From Amycolatopsis mongoliensis (GTDB lineage: Bacteria; Actinomycetota; Actinomycetes; Mycobacteriales; Pseudonocardiaceae), in NCBI RefSeq assembly GCF_030285665.1, contig NZ_CP127295.1, positions 3,844,001-3,908,000 of the forward strand: 64,000 bases of DNA. The letters run 5' to 3'. Both the position numbers and the translations under genes were made by a program. Shown here one piece after another: positions 8,464-17,199 of the stretch (within the stretch, counting starts at the first letter, position 1; every line of letters starts with the position of its first letter). Under the pieces are notes generated by a model. It ran no database searches. It was not told where the DNA came from and worked only from the letters and a program-made list of their open reading frames with translations.

Positions 8464-9834
8464 GTGGAGTACGCAGAGCACATCGCAGACCTCGTGGGCA
8501 ACACCCCCTTGGTCAAGCTGAACTCGTTGACCAAGGGGCTGAAGCCGCTCGTGCTGGCCAAGGTCGAGTACCTGAATCCGGGTGGCTCGGTCAAGGACCG
8601 GATCGCGCTGCGCATGATCGAAGCGGCCGAACGCTCCGGAGAGCTGCGCCCCGGCGGCACGATCGTGGAACCGACGTCCGGCAACACCGGCGTCGGGCTG
8701 GCCATGGTCGCGCAGCGCAAGGGCTACCGGTGCGTGTTCGTCTGCCCGGACAAGGTCAGCGAGGACAAGCGCAACGTGCTCAAGGCGTACGGCGCCCGCG
8801 TCGTGGTGTGCCCGACGGCGGTGGCCCCCGAGCACCCGGACTCCTACTACAACGTCTCCGACCGCCTGGTCCGCGAGATCGACGGCGCCTGGAAGCCCAA
8901 CCAGTACGCCAACGCGCAGAACCCGGAGAGCCACTACCTCTCCACCGGCCCCGAGCTGTGGAAGCAGACCGACGGGAAGATCACGCACTTCGTCGCGGGC
9001 GTCGGCACCGGCGGCACGATCTCCGGCACCGGCAGGTACCTCAAGGAGGTCAGCGACGGCCGCGTGCAGGTGGTCGGCGCCGACCCGGAGGGCTCGGTCT
9101 ACTCCGGCGGCAGCGGCCGCCCGTACCTGGTCGAAGGCGTCGGCGAGGACTTCTGGCCGGACACCTACGACCGCAATATCGCCGACGAGATCATCCCGGT
9201 CTCCGACGCCGACTCGTTCCAGGTCACCCGGCGGCTCGCGCTGGAGGAGGGCCTGCTGGTCGGCGGCTCCTGCGGGATGGCCGTCGCCGCCGCGCTGAAG
9301 CTCGCCGAGCGGCTCACCGAGGACGACGTCGTGGTCGTGCTGCTGCCCGACGGCGGCCGCGGCTACCTGACGAAGGTGTTCAACGACACCTGGATGTCCT
9401 CCTACGGCTTCCTGCCGCCGGATTCCTCGGGCGCGACGGTGGCCGACGTGCTCACGAAGAAGAGCGGCTCGCTGCCGTCCCTCGTGCACTCGCACCCGAA
9501 CGAGACGGTCGCCGAGGCCATCGCGATCCTGGCCGAGTTCGGCGTCAGCCAGATGCCCGTGGTCAGCGCGGAGCCGCCGGTGATGGCGGCCGAGGTCGTC
9601 GGCGCGGTCAACGAGCGCGACCTGCTGGACGCGCTGTTCACCGGCAAGGCGCAGCTGGCCGACCGGCTCGAGCAGCACATGTCCCCGCCGCTGCCGACGA
9701 TCGGCGGTGGCGAGCAGGTGAGCGCCGCGATGACGGCGCTCGAGGGCGCCGACGGAGCCCTCGTCCTGGTCGACGGCAAGCCGGCCGGGGTCGTCACCCG
9801 GCACGACCTACTGGGCTTCCTGGCCGGCCGCTGA
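8464..9834 (+). CDS. cbs: Cystathionine beta-synthase
   Basis: The product has 456 residues from the GTG at 8464. The N-terminal ~330 residues are a fold-type II PLP enzyme: the Schiff-base Lys is in GGSVKDRIA (~residue 42), the PLP-binding Ser/Thr loop is SGNTGVG, and the phosphate-binding loop is GTGGTISGTGRYLKE. The C-terminal ~115 residues hold a CBS-domain pair (TVADVLTKKSG and ADRLEQHMSPPLPTI), as in mycobacterial and eukaryotic enzymes. No haem-binding N-terminal extension is present. It condenses homocysteine and serine to cystathionine, the first step of reverse transsulfuration; the second enzyme is encoded at 12961-14118, the order seen for Rv1077 and Rv1079 in M. tuberculosis. Confidence 0.93.
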   Translation: MEYAEHIADLVGNTPLVKLNSLTKGLKPLVLAKVEYLNPGGSVKDRIALRMIEAAERSGELRPGGTIVEPTSGNTGVGLAMVAQRKGYRCVFVCPDKVSEDKRNVLKAYGARVVVCPTAVAPEHPDSYYNVSDRLVREIDGAWKPNQYANAQNPESHYLSTGPELWKQTDGKITHFVAGVGTGGTISGTGRYLKEVSDGRVQVVGADPEGSVYSGGSGRPYLVEGVGEDFWPDTYDRNIADEIIPVSDADSFQVTRRLALEEGLLVGGSCGMAVAAALKLAERLTEDDVVVVLLPDGGRGYLTKVFNDTWMSSYGFLPPDSSGATVADVLTKKSGSLPSLVHSHPNETVAEAIAILAEFGVSQMPVVSAEPPVMAAEVVGAVNERDLLDALFTGKAQLADRLEQHMSPPLPTIGGGEQVSAAMTALEGADGALVLVDGKPAGVVTRHDLLGFLAGR

Positions 9835-9961
9835 GCGGAGCTGGGAAAAGAGTTAATCGGAGCACCCGGCCGGGGCGTTACGAGCGCCCTGCCGGGTGAT
9901 CCGATAGCGTGGGCGCAAATAGAACACTTTCGCGTCCTCGTCAAGGGGGTTCAAGACCCAC

Positions 9962-11500
9962 ATGAGTGCACCGCAGCCACCGAATCAGCCGTGGGGTGGC
10001 GGCCAGCCACCTCAGGGCCCGCCGAGTGGCCCCCAGCCGCAGCAGGACAACCCGTTCGGCAGCCCGGAACCGACCCAGGTCGTGCAACCCGCCCAGCCCC
10101 AGGGCGGTTCCCCGTTCGGGGAGACGCCCGAACCGACCCAGGTCGTCCAGCCGGGCCACCCGGGTGACGGCGGGGCGGGCGCGACCCAGGCGATGCCGCC
10201 GGTCGACGCGAACGCGACGCAGATGGTGAACCCGGTCGGCGGCGGCGACGCCCCGGTCGGCGACTCCACGCAGCTGGTTCCGCCGGGCTCCCAGCCGCCG
10301 GCGATCCCGTACACCCCGCCGCCGAGCGCGGCCGACAACCCGGCCGCGGCGTTCGGTCAGCAGCAGGGCGGGTTCGGGCAGCAGCCGGGTGGCTACGGCC
10401 AGCCCGGTCAGCAGGGCGGATTCGGGCAGCAGCCGGGCTTCGGCCAGCCGGGGCAGCCCGGTCAGCCGCCGCAGGGCTTCGGCGGTCCCGGGTTCGGCGG
10501 CCCCCAGCAGCCCGGCTTCGGCGGTCAGCCGCCGCAGTTCGGGGCGGCGGCTCCGGGGGGCAACGGCCTGTTCGGCTACATCGCCGGCGGCGTGGTCGCC
10601 CTGCTGGCGCTGGTCGCGCTGATCATCTCGTTCGCCTACATGAGCGACGCGAGCGACTACTCGAAGATCTTCGACCTCGCTCCGGACCAGGCGGCGATCG
10701 ACAAGGTGCTCGACCAGGCCGGGATCATCGGCCCGGGCCTGGTCTGGTTCTACGTGGTCATGATCCTGGTGGGCTCGCTGGTCTCCCTCGCCGGCGGCGT
10801 CGGGCTGGCCCTGGTGGGCAAGCTGGGCGGGATCAAGAAGTTCGTCCCGATCGCGATCGCCGCGGGCGGTGCGCTGCTCACGGTCTTCGCGCTGCTGCTC
10901 AAGATCGGGATGACGCCGAACGCCGAGACGCTCGCGCAGGCGTCGGCGTCCGAGAAGGACACCTTCGGTCTCGGGCTCCCGCCGCTGATCCTCGGCGTGC
11001 TCATCCTCATCGTGGGCGTGCTCGGGTTCATCCCGGCGACGCGGCAGTTCGTCGGCCTCGGCGACGGCGGTGCCGCGCCGGGCGGGCCGCAGGGCTTCGG
11101 CGGACCGCCGAACCAGGGCGGCTTCGGCGGCCCGCAGCAGCCGGGCGGGTTCGGCCAGCCCGGTCAGCCGGGTCAGCCGGGCGGGTTCGGGCAGCAGCCG
11201 GGTGGCTACGGCCAGCCGGGGCAGCCGCCGCAGGGGTACGGCCCGCCTCCGGGCTACGGCCAGCCGGGCGGGCCCAACCCGTCCAGCGGCGGGTTCCCGC
11301 AGCCCTCGAGCGGGGGCTTCCCGCAGCCGGGTCAGCCGCAGCAGCCGGGCGGGTACGGCCAGCCGGGCCAGCCGCCGCAGGGCTACCCGCAGCAGCCGGG
11401 GCAGCCGCCGCAGGGCTGGGGTCAGCCCCCGGGCCAGCAGGGTCCGCCCAGCGGCGGGTTCGGCCAGCCGGGCCAGCCGCCGCAGCAACAGCAGTGGTGA
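9962..11500 (+). CDS. Pro/Gly/Gln-rich membrane protein, 34-kDa-antigen (DUF5336)-like
   Basis: The product has 512 residues from ATG 9962. Residues ~1-195 are low complexity with PTQVVQP and FGQQPGGYGQPG repeats; ~200-360 contain four hydrophobic helices (LFGYIAGGVVALLALVALII and three more); ~365-512 return to GQPGQPPQGY repeats. Pro/Gln-rich tails flanking four membrane helices resemble the 34-kDa antigenic protein family of mycobacteria, and it stands where M. tuberculosis has the proline-rich antigen Pra (Rv1078), between cbs and metB. The tails are likely disordered and cytoplasmic. Function unknown; a link to cell-envelope growth is only inference. A strong terminator follows. Confidence 0.75.
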   Translation: MSAPQPPNQPWGGGQPPQGPPSGPQPQQDNPFGSPEPTQVVQPAQPQGGSPFGETPEPTQVVQPGHPGDGGAGATQAMPPVDANATQMVNPVGGGDAPVGDSTQLVPPGSQPPAIPYTPPPSAADNPAAAFGQQQGGFGQQPGGYGQPGQQGGFGQQPGFGQPGQPGQPPQGFGGPGFGGPQQPGFGGQPPQFGAAAPGGNGLFGYIAGGVVALLALVALIISFAYMSDASDYSKIFDLAPDQAAIDKVLDQAGIIGPGLVWFYVVMILVGSLVSLAGGVGLALVGKLGGIKKFVPIAIAAGGALLTVFALLLKIGMTPNAETLAQASASEKDTFGLGLPPLILGVLILIVGVLGFIPATRQFVGLGDGGAAPGGPQGFGGPPNQGGFGGPQQPGGFGQPGQPGQPGGFGQQPGGYGQPGQPPQGYGPPPGYGQPGGPNPSSGGFPQPSSGGFPQPGQPQQPGGYGQPGQPPQGYPQQPGQPPQGWGQPPGQQGPPSGGFGQPGQPPQQQQW

Positions 11501-11516
11501 ACTAGTACACCTTTTC

Positions 11517-11547
11517 GTGCCCCGGAGCCCATTCGGCTCCGGGGCAC
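11517..11547 (+). terminator. Strong hairpin terminator
   Basis: Perfect 13-base stem, GTGCCCCGGAGCC at 11517-11529 with its complement at 11535-11547 and a 5-base loop. It begins 16 bases after the stop of the DUF5336-like gene. Confidence 0.8.
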
Positions 11548-11758
11548 GCTGCATTTAACGCCGAACCGCAATTGTCCGAAAAGGACAAATTAACTGTCAA
11601 CGCAGTCCGCCCGGATCACGTGACAGTATTTCTGCCGCTACCGCAGGAAAATGATCTTGGGTTCCGCCGTCCGGCCGAATTCCGTTCTCCTTCGGAGTCT
11701 CTTCCCCCTTTCGGGACTAGGGTGAACGCCGTAGTCCCGCTCTGCTGATGGGGGAGTT

Positions 11759-12298
11759 GTGACCGGCCAACGCGGATACCCGGTGTCACATTCGCATTCG
11801 TATTCATCGACTCGGCCGTCCGGAGTAACGGCAATCCTCGCCGGGCTGCTCGGACTCGCGGCGGCCGTCGCCGCGGGATATGTGCCGGTCCGGATTTTCC
11901 TCGACATGCCCGCCGAATTCAGCCTCGGCGCCCTGCCGTCCTTGGTGCTGGTGGACCTCGCCGCCTACCTCGGCGCCGGGCTGTTGCTCCTGCTGGGCGC
12001 ACTGGCGACGTTCTTCCGCGCGACGGCGGGCGCGGTCCTGCTCGGCCTGGGTGCCCTGCTGGCCATCGGGGCGTTGCTGACGGAGCCGTTGTCGGTGGGC
12101 GTCCCGCTGGCCCGGTTCGCGGACGCGATGTTCACCCACGGCGGGTTCGCGATGGTGGACCGGGTGAGCCTCGCCGGCTTGGCGGTACTGGTGCTGGTCC
12201 TGGCGTTCCTGCCGCCGACCTTCCGCTACCTGCGCTACCGCACGCCGACGCTGCCGGTGTGGACGGGCCAGGAGGCCTACTCGTCGCGGAGTTGGTGA
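11759..12298 (+). CDS. Four-TM membrane protein of unknown function
   Basis: The product has 179 residues from the GTG at 11759, with GGGGA four bases upstream. A short polar N-terminus is followed by four hydrophobic helices (GVTAILAGLLGLAAAVAAG, LPSLVLVDLAAYLGAGLLLL, a third Ala/Leu helix, and VSLAGLAVLVLVLAFLPP) and a polar tail ending in TGQEAYSSRSW. No catalytic motif is seen. The 257-base gap upstream contains no gene. Confidence 0.65.
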   Translation: MTGQRGYPVSHSHSYSSTRPSGVTAILAGLLGLAAAVAAGYVPVRIFLDMPAEFSLGALPSLVLVDLAAYLGAGLLLLLGALATFFRATAGAVLLGLGALLAIGALLTEPLSVGVPLARFADAMFTHGGFAMVDRVSLAGLAVLVLVLAFLPPTFRYLRYRTPTLPVWTGQEAYSSRSW

Positions 12299-12478
12299 TT
12301 CCGCCCTCCGGGCAGCCGCCGCTCCTGCTGCGCCGGATCCTGCTCGTCTTCGCGGCGCTCCCGGCCGCCGGACGGTGGACCCGGCGGCCCGTCACGATCA
12401 CCCACGGTCACACGCCCTATCCTCGGCAGCCGTACCCGCCCCACCAGCAGGGCGGCCGACCTCCGGGCTGGTGACCGC

Positions 12479-12910
12479 GTGACGACGTCGACCGAGGGGC
12501 GGACGGCGCTCGCCGCCGCGGTGCTCGCCCTGCTCGGCGGGCTGCTCTACCTGGCCGGGCTCGTCCTGGACGTCGTCGCGCTCGTCCGGTTCCCGGGTGA
12601 CGCCGGTCGCGTGGCCGTCCACGCCGCGGTCGACGCCGTGCTCGCCTCGGCGCTGCTGCCCGGCGGTGTCCTGCTGCTGCGGCGGCAGCCGGCCGGCCGG
12701 ATCGGCTGCATCGCCGGGAGTTCGGCGGCCCTGCTCGCGACACTGACGTCGGCGGCCCTCACGGCCGCCGGGCTCACCTTCGCCGACTTCGGCGGTCCCG
12801 GCGACCTGGCGATGGGCGGGCTGACCGCGCTGGTCCTGGTGGTGCCGCCGGCCGTGGCCACGCTGCTGCTCGCGGTGTCCGCGCCCGCCGCCCGGTGGTG
12901 CGGATACTGA
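12479..12910 (+). CDS. Small multi-TM membrane protein, possibly with a frameshifted proline-rich N-terminus
   Basis: The product has 143 residues from GTG 12479. Four hydrophobic helices are visible (LAAAVLALLGGLLYLAGLVLD, AVDAVLASALLPGGVLLL, and two more) with an RRQPAGR loop. There is no good ribosome-binding site at this start. Immediately upstream, frame +1 reads HGHTPYPRQPYPPHQQGG before a TGA at 12472-12474. Such a Pro/Tyr/Gln tail is the usual N-terminus of actinobacterial membrane proteins of this kind, so a single-base frameshift may separate a proline-rich tail from the membrane part. Function unknown. Confidence 0.6.
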   Translation: MTTSTEGRTALAAAVLALLGGLLYLAGLVLDVVALVRFPGDAGRVAVHAAVDAVLASALLPGGVLLLRRQPAGRIGCIAGSSAALLATLTSAALTAAGLTFADFGGPGDLAMGGLTALVLVVPPAVATLLLAVSAPAARWCGY

Positions 12911-12960
12911 GATCCGTCCCACCTGACGGGAATGCCGGAGGTCCGCCGTACGCTTACCCC

Positions 12961-14118
12961 ATGGTGGACGACTACTCCGTACTGGGATTCGAGACCCGCG
13001 CCATCCACGCCGGTCAGAAACCCGACCCCCGCACCGGCGCGGTGATCGTGCCGATCTACCAGACCTCGACCTACGCGCAGGACGGCGTGGGCGGGACCCG
13101 CGAGGGCGACTACGAGTACTCGCGCACCGCGAACCCGACCCGCTCGGCGCTGGAGGAGGCGCTGGCCTCGCTGGAAGGCGGCCGGCACGCGCTGGCCTAC
13201 GCGTCCGGCATGGCGGCCTCCGACGTGGTGCTGCGCAGTACCCTGCGCCCCGGTGACCACCTCGTGCTCGGCAACGACGCGTACGGCGGCACGTTCCGCC
13301 TGATCGACAAGGTGCTCAGCCTGTGGGGCGTCGAGCACACCGTCGCCGACCTCGCGAACCTCGACGAGGTGCGTGCCGCGATCCGGCCCGAGACCAAGCT
13401 GATCTGGTGCGAGTCGCCGACCAACCCGCTGCTCGGCGTCGCCGACATCGCCGCGCTGGCCGGTGTCGCGCACGACGCCGGCGCCCGGCTGGTGGTCGAC
13501 AACACCTTCGCGACGCCGTACCTGCAGAACCCGCTCTCGCTGGGCGCGGACATCGTGCTGCACTCGACGACGAAGTACCTCGGCGGTCACTCCGACGTCG
13601 TCGGCGGCGCGGTGATCACGAACGAGGACGAGCTGCGCGAGCAGCTGTTCTACCTGCGCAACGCCGCGGGCGCGGTGCCCGGGCCGTTCGACGCGTGGCT
13701 GACCCTGCGCGGCATCAAGACGCTGGCCCTGCGCATGGAGCGGCACAGCGACAACGCCGAGCTGATCGTGCAGGCGCTGGTCAAGCACCCCAAGGTCGCG
13801 AAGGTCTATTACCCGGGCCTGCCGGAGCACCCCGGCCACGAGACGGCGGCGAAGCAGATGCGCCGCTTCGGCGGCATGGTCTCGTTCAGCCACGCCGACG
13901 GCGAGCAGGCGGCGCTGGAAGTGGCGTCCCGCACGAAGCTGTTCATCCTGGCCGAGTCCCTCGGCGGCATCGAGTCGCTGATCGAGCACCCGGGCAAGAT
14001 GACCCACGCGAGCACGGCGGGTTCGACGCTGCAGGTCCCGGCGGACCTGCTGCGCCTGTCCGTCGGCATCGAGGACGGCCGCGACCTGGTCGCGGACCTG
14101 CTGACCGCCCTGGGCTGA
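12961..14118 (+). CDS. metB: Cystathionine gamma-synthase / gamma-lyase family PLP enzyme
   Basis: The product has 385 residues from ATG 12961 (MVDDYSVLGFETRAIHAGQ, the family's usual start). It is a Cys/Met-metabolism PLP enzyme (fold type I): YEYSRTANPTR and the Tyr/Arg pair contact PLP, ASGMAAS is the phosphate loop, and the Schiff-base Lys is in HSTTKYLGGHSD (~residue 200). The C-terminal SLGGIESLIEHPGKMTH is typical of gamma-synthase/lyase members. In actinomycetes this branch acts in both directions; with cbs close by, cleaving cystathionine to cysteine, ammonia and 2-oxobutyrate is likely. It converges with the PPOX gene, five bases between stops. Confidence 0.9.
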   Translation: MVDDYSVLGFETRAIHAGQKPDPRTGAVIVPIYQTSTYAQDGVGGTREGDYEYSRTANPTRSALEEALASLEGGRHALAYASGMAASDVVLRSTLRPGDHLVLGNDAYGGTFRLIDKVLSLWGVEHTVADLANLDEVRAAIRPETKLIWCESPTNPLLGVADIAALAGVAHDAGARLVVDNTFATPYLQNPLSLGADIVLHSTTKYLGGHSDVVGGAVITNEDELREQLFYLRNAAGAVPGPFDAWLTLRGIKTLALRMERHSDNAELIVQALVKHPKVAKVYYPGLPEHPGHETAAKQMRRFGGMVSFSHADGEQAALEVASRTKLFILAESLGGIESLIEHPGKMTHASTAGSTLQVPADLLRLSVGIEDGRDLVADLLTALG

Positions 14119-14123
14119 CCGCC

Positions 14124-14586
14124 TCAGCCCAGCTCGAGGCCGCCGCCGTGGAGGCGGTCCACCCGGAGCTTGGTGACCACCCGCCGGTCTTCGACCATGG
14201 TGCCGAAGAACGCGGCTTGGTCCTCGGGATCGGCGAACGGGGCCTGCATGGCGAGCAGCTCCCGGCCGGTCTCGTCCCCGGGCACGGAGCTGACCGGGGA
14301 CACCTCGCCGACCCCTTCGGCGACGGCGAAGGACATGTGGTCCGGACTGCTGACGTGGAGCGCCGCGCGGGGGTTGCGGGCGAGCCGGCGCACCTTGGCG
14401 CGCCCCAGGGTGGAGCCCACCCGCACGAGGCGCTCCGCCGGATCCCAGGCGTGGGCGACGGTGGACAGGTGGGGGTGACCGTCGCGGTTGACGCTGGCCA
14501 GCGCACCCAGGTTGTGCGTGCCGAGCAGGCGGCTCAGCGCCTCTTCGGTGGGCCCGGCTCGTAGCCGGTCTCAGGTGCCTGTGTCA
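14124..14586 (-). pseudogene. PPOX-class (F420-dependent or FMN) oxidoreductase with an apparent frameshift near its N-terminus
   Basis: Reading from the ATG complement of 14584-14586 gives MTQAPETGYEPGPP and then stops after eight more bases' worth of codons. From about 14553 the neighbouring frame continues TEEALSRLLGTHNLGALASVN and on to the stop at 14124, a split-barrel PPOX domain (LASVNRDGHPHLSTVAHAW, VRRLARNPRAALHV, then a C-terminal RVVTKLRVDRLHG). Joining the two at the GGGCCCA run (14549-14555) gives a normal ~150-residue protein, so one base is probably missing here. In the intact frame there is no start codon upstream of the GTG at 14426, which lies inside the domain. Either a recent mutation or a sequencing error; the family reduces small substrates with F420 or FMN. 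Confidence 0.6.
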
Positions 14587-14725
14587 TGTGCTTGATCATC
14601 GGGGGCCGATGGCCGCCGCGGAAGAAGGCACTTTCCTGTCCCAGGGGCGCATCGACGTAGCCGCCCTGGTCAGGGACCCGGGCACGCGAAAACAGGCTTC
14701 CGGTGCCGTGGTGGTCTTCCCGGGA

Positions 14726-14998
14726 TCAGGGGTTGTAGTTGCCGTGCACGACGCCACCCGACTTCGGGGTGCCCGTCGCCGGCAGGTTCGAGCCGTCCAC
14801 GCAGCCGCCCACCAGCTCCACGTGACTGTCGTGGCGGATGTACTGGGCCGGGGAACCGCACGAGGCGCTGTCCACCGTGAAGTACGCGGCTCCGGTCAGC
14901 GCGGCCGCCGAGGCCACGCCGATCACCAGCGGGAGCAGGCCGGCCGACCGGGTCGCGCGACTCCGTCGAGCGGCGTCCGCGTCGTTCCCCCGTGCCAT
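14726..14998 (-). CDS. Small single-TM or secreted protein of unknown function
   Basis: The product has 90 residues from the ATG complement of 14996-14998, with AGGGAG upstream. A positively charged N-terminus (ARRSRATRS) precedes one hydrophobic helix (GLLPLVIGVASAAALTGAAYF) and an outside part with two cysteines (SASCGSPAQYIRHDSH and VGGCVDGSN) that could form a disulfide. No family recognised. The 140 bases between it and the PPOX gene hold no gene. Confidence 0.6.
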   Translation of the reverse strand: MARGNDADAARRSRATRSAGLLPLVIGVASAAALTGAAYFTVDSASCGSPAQYIRHDSHVELVGGCVDGSNLPATGTPKSGGVVHGNYNP

Positions 14999-15092
14999 GG
15001 TTGCTCCCTGTTTACCGCGTGTTGACACGCCCAGGGTACCCGGCTCCCGGTCCGGTCAACCTGTGGAGTTCCTGAGTGGCATCATCCGGGCC

Positions 15093-16295
15093 ATGGAACT
15101 CGTGACCATCGAGCGGATCCAGGCCGCCCGGGAACTCCTACGCGGAGTCACCCGGGTGACGCCGATGGAGCACGCGCGCGACCTGCGCCGGCTCCACGGC
15201 GGTCCGGTGCACCTGAAGTGCGAAAACCTGCAGCGCACGGGGTCGTTCAAGATCCGCGGCGCTTACACCCGCATCCACGGCCTGAGCGAGGCCGAACGCG
15301 AACGCGGCGTCGTCGCGGCCAGTGCCGGCAACCACGCGCAGGGCGTCGCGCTCGCGTCGTCGCTGCTCGGCGCCAGGTCCACCGTCTTCATGCCGCTGCG
15401 GGCGCCGCTGCCGAAGCTCGCCGCCACCCGCGGGTACGGCGCCGACGTCCACCTCCACGGCGCGCTGCTGGAGGAGACCCTCGCCGCGGCGATCGAGTTC
15501 GGCGAGCGGACCGGGGCGGTGTTCATCCACCCCTTCGACCACCCGGACGTCATCGCCGGCCAGGGCACCGTCGGCCTCGAGATCCTCGAGCAGGTGCCCG
15601 GCGTGAAGACGATCCTGGTCGCCACCGGCGGCGGCGGGCTGGTCGGCGGGGTCGCGTCGGCGGTGAAGGCCCTGCGCCCGGACGTCCGCGTCGTCGGCGT
15701 CCAGGCCGAGGACGCGGCGGCCTACCCGCCGTCGCTGGCCAAGGGCGCGCCGGTCCGGCTGAGCTCGACCTCGACGATGGCCGACGGGATCGCGGTCGGC
15801 GAGCCGGGCCCGGTCAGCTTCGCGCACGTCGCGGCGCTGGTGGACGACGTCGTGACGGTCTCCGAGGAGTCCCTCTCCCGCGCGGTGCTGCTCTGCCTGG
15901 AACGTCGCAAGCTGGTGGTGGAGCCGGCGGGCGCGGCGACGGTAGCGGCGCTGCTGCAGCACGCCGGTGCCTTCGAGCCCCCCGTGGTGGCGATCCTCTC
16001 GGGCGGCAACGTCGACCCGGTGCTGCTCCTGCAGATCATCCAGCACGGCATGACGGCGGGCGGCCGCTACCTGCGCCTCCACCTGCGGGTTCCGGACCGC
16101 CCGGGTTCGCTGGTGGGCGTGCTGTCCTGCGTGAGCGAACTGGGCGCGAACGTGCTCGACGTCCAGCACTCCCGGATTTCCGGCAGCCTCGACCTCGGCG
16201 AGGCCGACGTCGTCCTGGCGCTCGAAACCCGCGGTCCCGAACACTGCAAGGACCTGGAGATCGCGCTGACGAACGCCGGTTACACCGTCGTCTGA
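15093..16295 (+). CDS. ilvA: Threonine ammonia-lyase with ACT domain
   Basis: The product has 400 residues from ATG 15093. It is a fold-type II PLP enzyme: Schiff-base Lys in GSFKIRGAY (~residue 51), SAGNHAQG loop, and the phosphate-binding GGGGLVGG. Residues ~325-400 are an ACT-like domain (LRVPDRPGSLVGVLSCVSELGAN). It deaminates threonine to 2-oxobutyrate. The short single-ACT form resembles the catabolic/TdcB-type enzymes more than the two-ACT biosynthetic IlvA, so it may be an allosterically distinct paralog; the 2-oxobutyrate it makes is also the by-product of cystathionine cleavage by the enzyme at 12961-14118. Confidence 0.88.
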   Translation: MELVTIERIQAARELLRGVTRVTPMEHARDLRRLHGGPVHLKCENLQRTGSFKIRGAYTRIHGLSEAERERGVVAASAGNHAQGVALASSLLGARSTVFMPLRAPLPKLAATRGYGADVHLHGALLEETLAAAIEFGERTGAVFIHPFDHPDVIAGQGTVGLEILEQVPGVKTILVATGGGGLVGGVASAVKALRPDVRVVGVQAEDAAAYPPSLAKGAPVRLSSTSTMADGIAVGEPGPVSFAHVAALVDDVVTVSEESLSRAVLLCLERRKLVVEPAGAATVAALLQHAGAFEPPVVAILSGGNVDPVLLLQIIQHGMTAGGRYLRLHLRVPDRPGSLVGVLSCVSELGANVLDVQHSRISGSLDLGEADVVLALETRGPEHCKDLEIALTNAGYTVV

Positions 16296-16333
16296 CCGGT
16301 CTTCCGGGGGTTCCGGGTGGCGGAGCCCCCGGC

Positions 16334-16350
16334 CCGGGGCGAAGCCCCGG
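16334..16350. terminator. Hairpin between convergent ilvA and the toxin-locus end
   Basis: CCGGGGC at 16334-16340 pairs with GCCCCGG at 16344-16350 around GAA. A second GC-rich inverted repeat (GGGGGTTCC / GGAGCCCCC) lies just before it. It sits between the stops at 16295 (+) and 16354 (-). Confidence 0.6.
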
Positions 16351-16353
16351 TTG

Positions 16354-17187
16354 TCACCGCGGTTCCCCGGTGATCGCCGCGAGGGCCAGGTCCTTGGCCG
16401 ACTCGGGCACCTCCGACGGCGCGGTGAAGCGGCGGGCCCGGATGTGGGCGACCAGGTCCGGGTCCGGCGGCACCCCGTGCTCACGCAGGTAGTACGCCAC
16501 CGCGCCGGGCCAGGCCCAGGCGCCGTCGGTGCGGAAGTTCATCGGCACCACGTCCGTGCGCTCCGGCGCGAACGCGTCCGGGCCGTTGCTGCGCGAGGCC
16601 AGGATGACCGGTGCCGCGTCGAGGTAGGCGAGCACTCGCTCGGCTTCGGCCGGGACCAGCTGCTGACGGCGGATGAGCGGCCGGCCCGAGGCGTCGACGC
16701 CGTCGTGGATCCGCGGTGTGCGGACCTCCCCCTCGGCCACCGGCGGGGTCAGGCCGGCCCGCTCGCGCAGCCAGGCCGGGACGTGCTCGTCGGCGCGCGG
16801 GAAGAACCGCAGCTCGTCCTGGAACCCGATCGGCGGCGGCTGCTGCCGGAACGGCGGTTCGAGGTCGGGCCGCACGAAGTCGACGTCCGGGGGCTGCCCC
16901 GGCGCGAAGACGAAGATCGCGCCGAGCCAGGTGCCGCGCCCGGGCTGGTACATGCCCGACCGCAGCACGCCGAGCAGCCGCACCGCTTCCGGGTGCGGCC
17001 GGCCCGGCCGGGGCACGCCGTCCGGCCCGGTCACCAGCAGGTCGGCTTCGACGTGCCGGCCCGCGGCGCGGTACTCGACGCGCAGCTGCTGCCACCCCGG
17101 CGGTACCTGCGACGTCAGCACGACGCCGATCTGCCGGACGATCTCCTGCTGCTGGTCCGGTCGCACCGGCCCCGGTGGCTGGCTCAT
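16354..17187 (-). CDS. Immunity-like protein downstream of the polymorphic toxin
   Basis: The product has 277 residues from ATG at 17187. The N-terminal ~110 residues (QQEIVRQIGVVLTSQVPPGW, then RVEYRAAGRHVEADLLV) resemble the YezG/DUF600-type immunity fold; the C-terminal half carries DVVPMNFRTDGAWAWPGAVAYYL, a stretch seen in many actinobacterial proteins encoded next to polymorphic toxins. Thirteen bases separate it from the Imm49 gene, so the two are co-transcribed with the toxin. Family naming is from memory; an accessory or second immunity protein for the toxin is the best inference. Confidence 0.6.
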   Translation of the reverse strand: MSQPPGPVRPDQQQEIVRQIGVVLTSQVPPGWQQLRVEYRAAGRHVEADLLVTGPDGVPRPGRPHPEAVRLLGVLRSGMYQPGRGTWLGAIFVFAPGQPPDVDFVRPDLEPPFRQQPPPIGFQDELRFFPRADEHVPAWLRERAGLTPPVAEGEVRTPRIHDGVDASGRPLIRRQQLVPAEAERVLAYLDAAPVILASRSNGPDAFAPERTDVVPMNFRTDGAWAWPGAVAYYLREHGVPPDPDLVAHIRARRFTAPSEVPESAKDLALAAITGEPR

Positions 17188-17199
17188 GTCGCCTCCGGC

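Noticed and set aside
11584..11834. Minus-strand ORFs of 72-89 residues before 11759
   Set aside because: They lack ribosome sites and overlap the promoter and start of the membrane-protein gene.
12259..12474. A 71-residue ORF before the small membrane protein
   Set aside because: It overlaps the end of the previous gene and has no ribosome site; only its last ~20 residues look coding-like, noted as a possible frameshifted tail.
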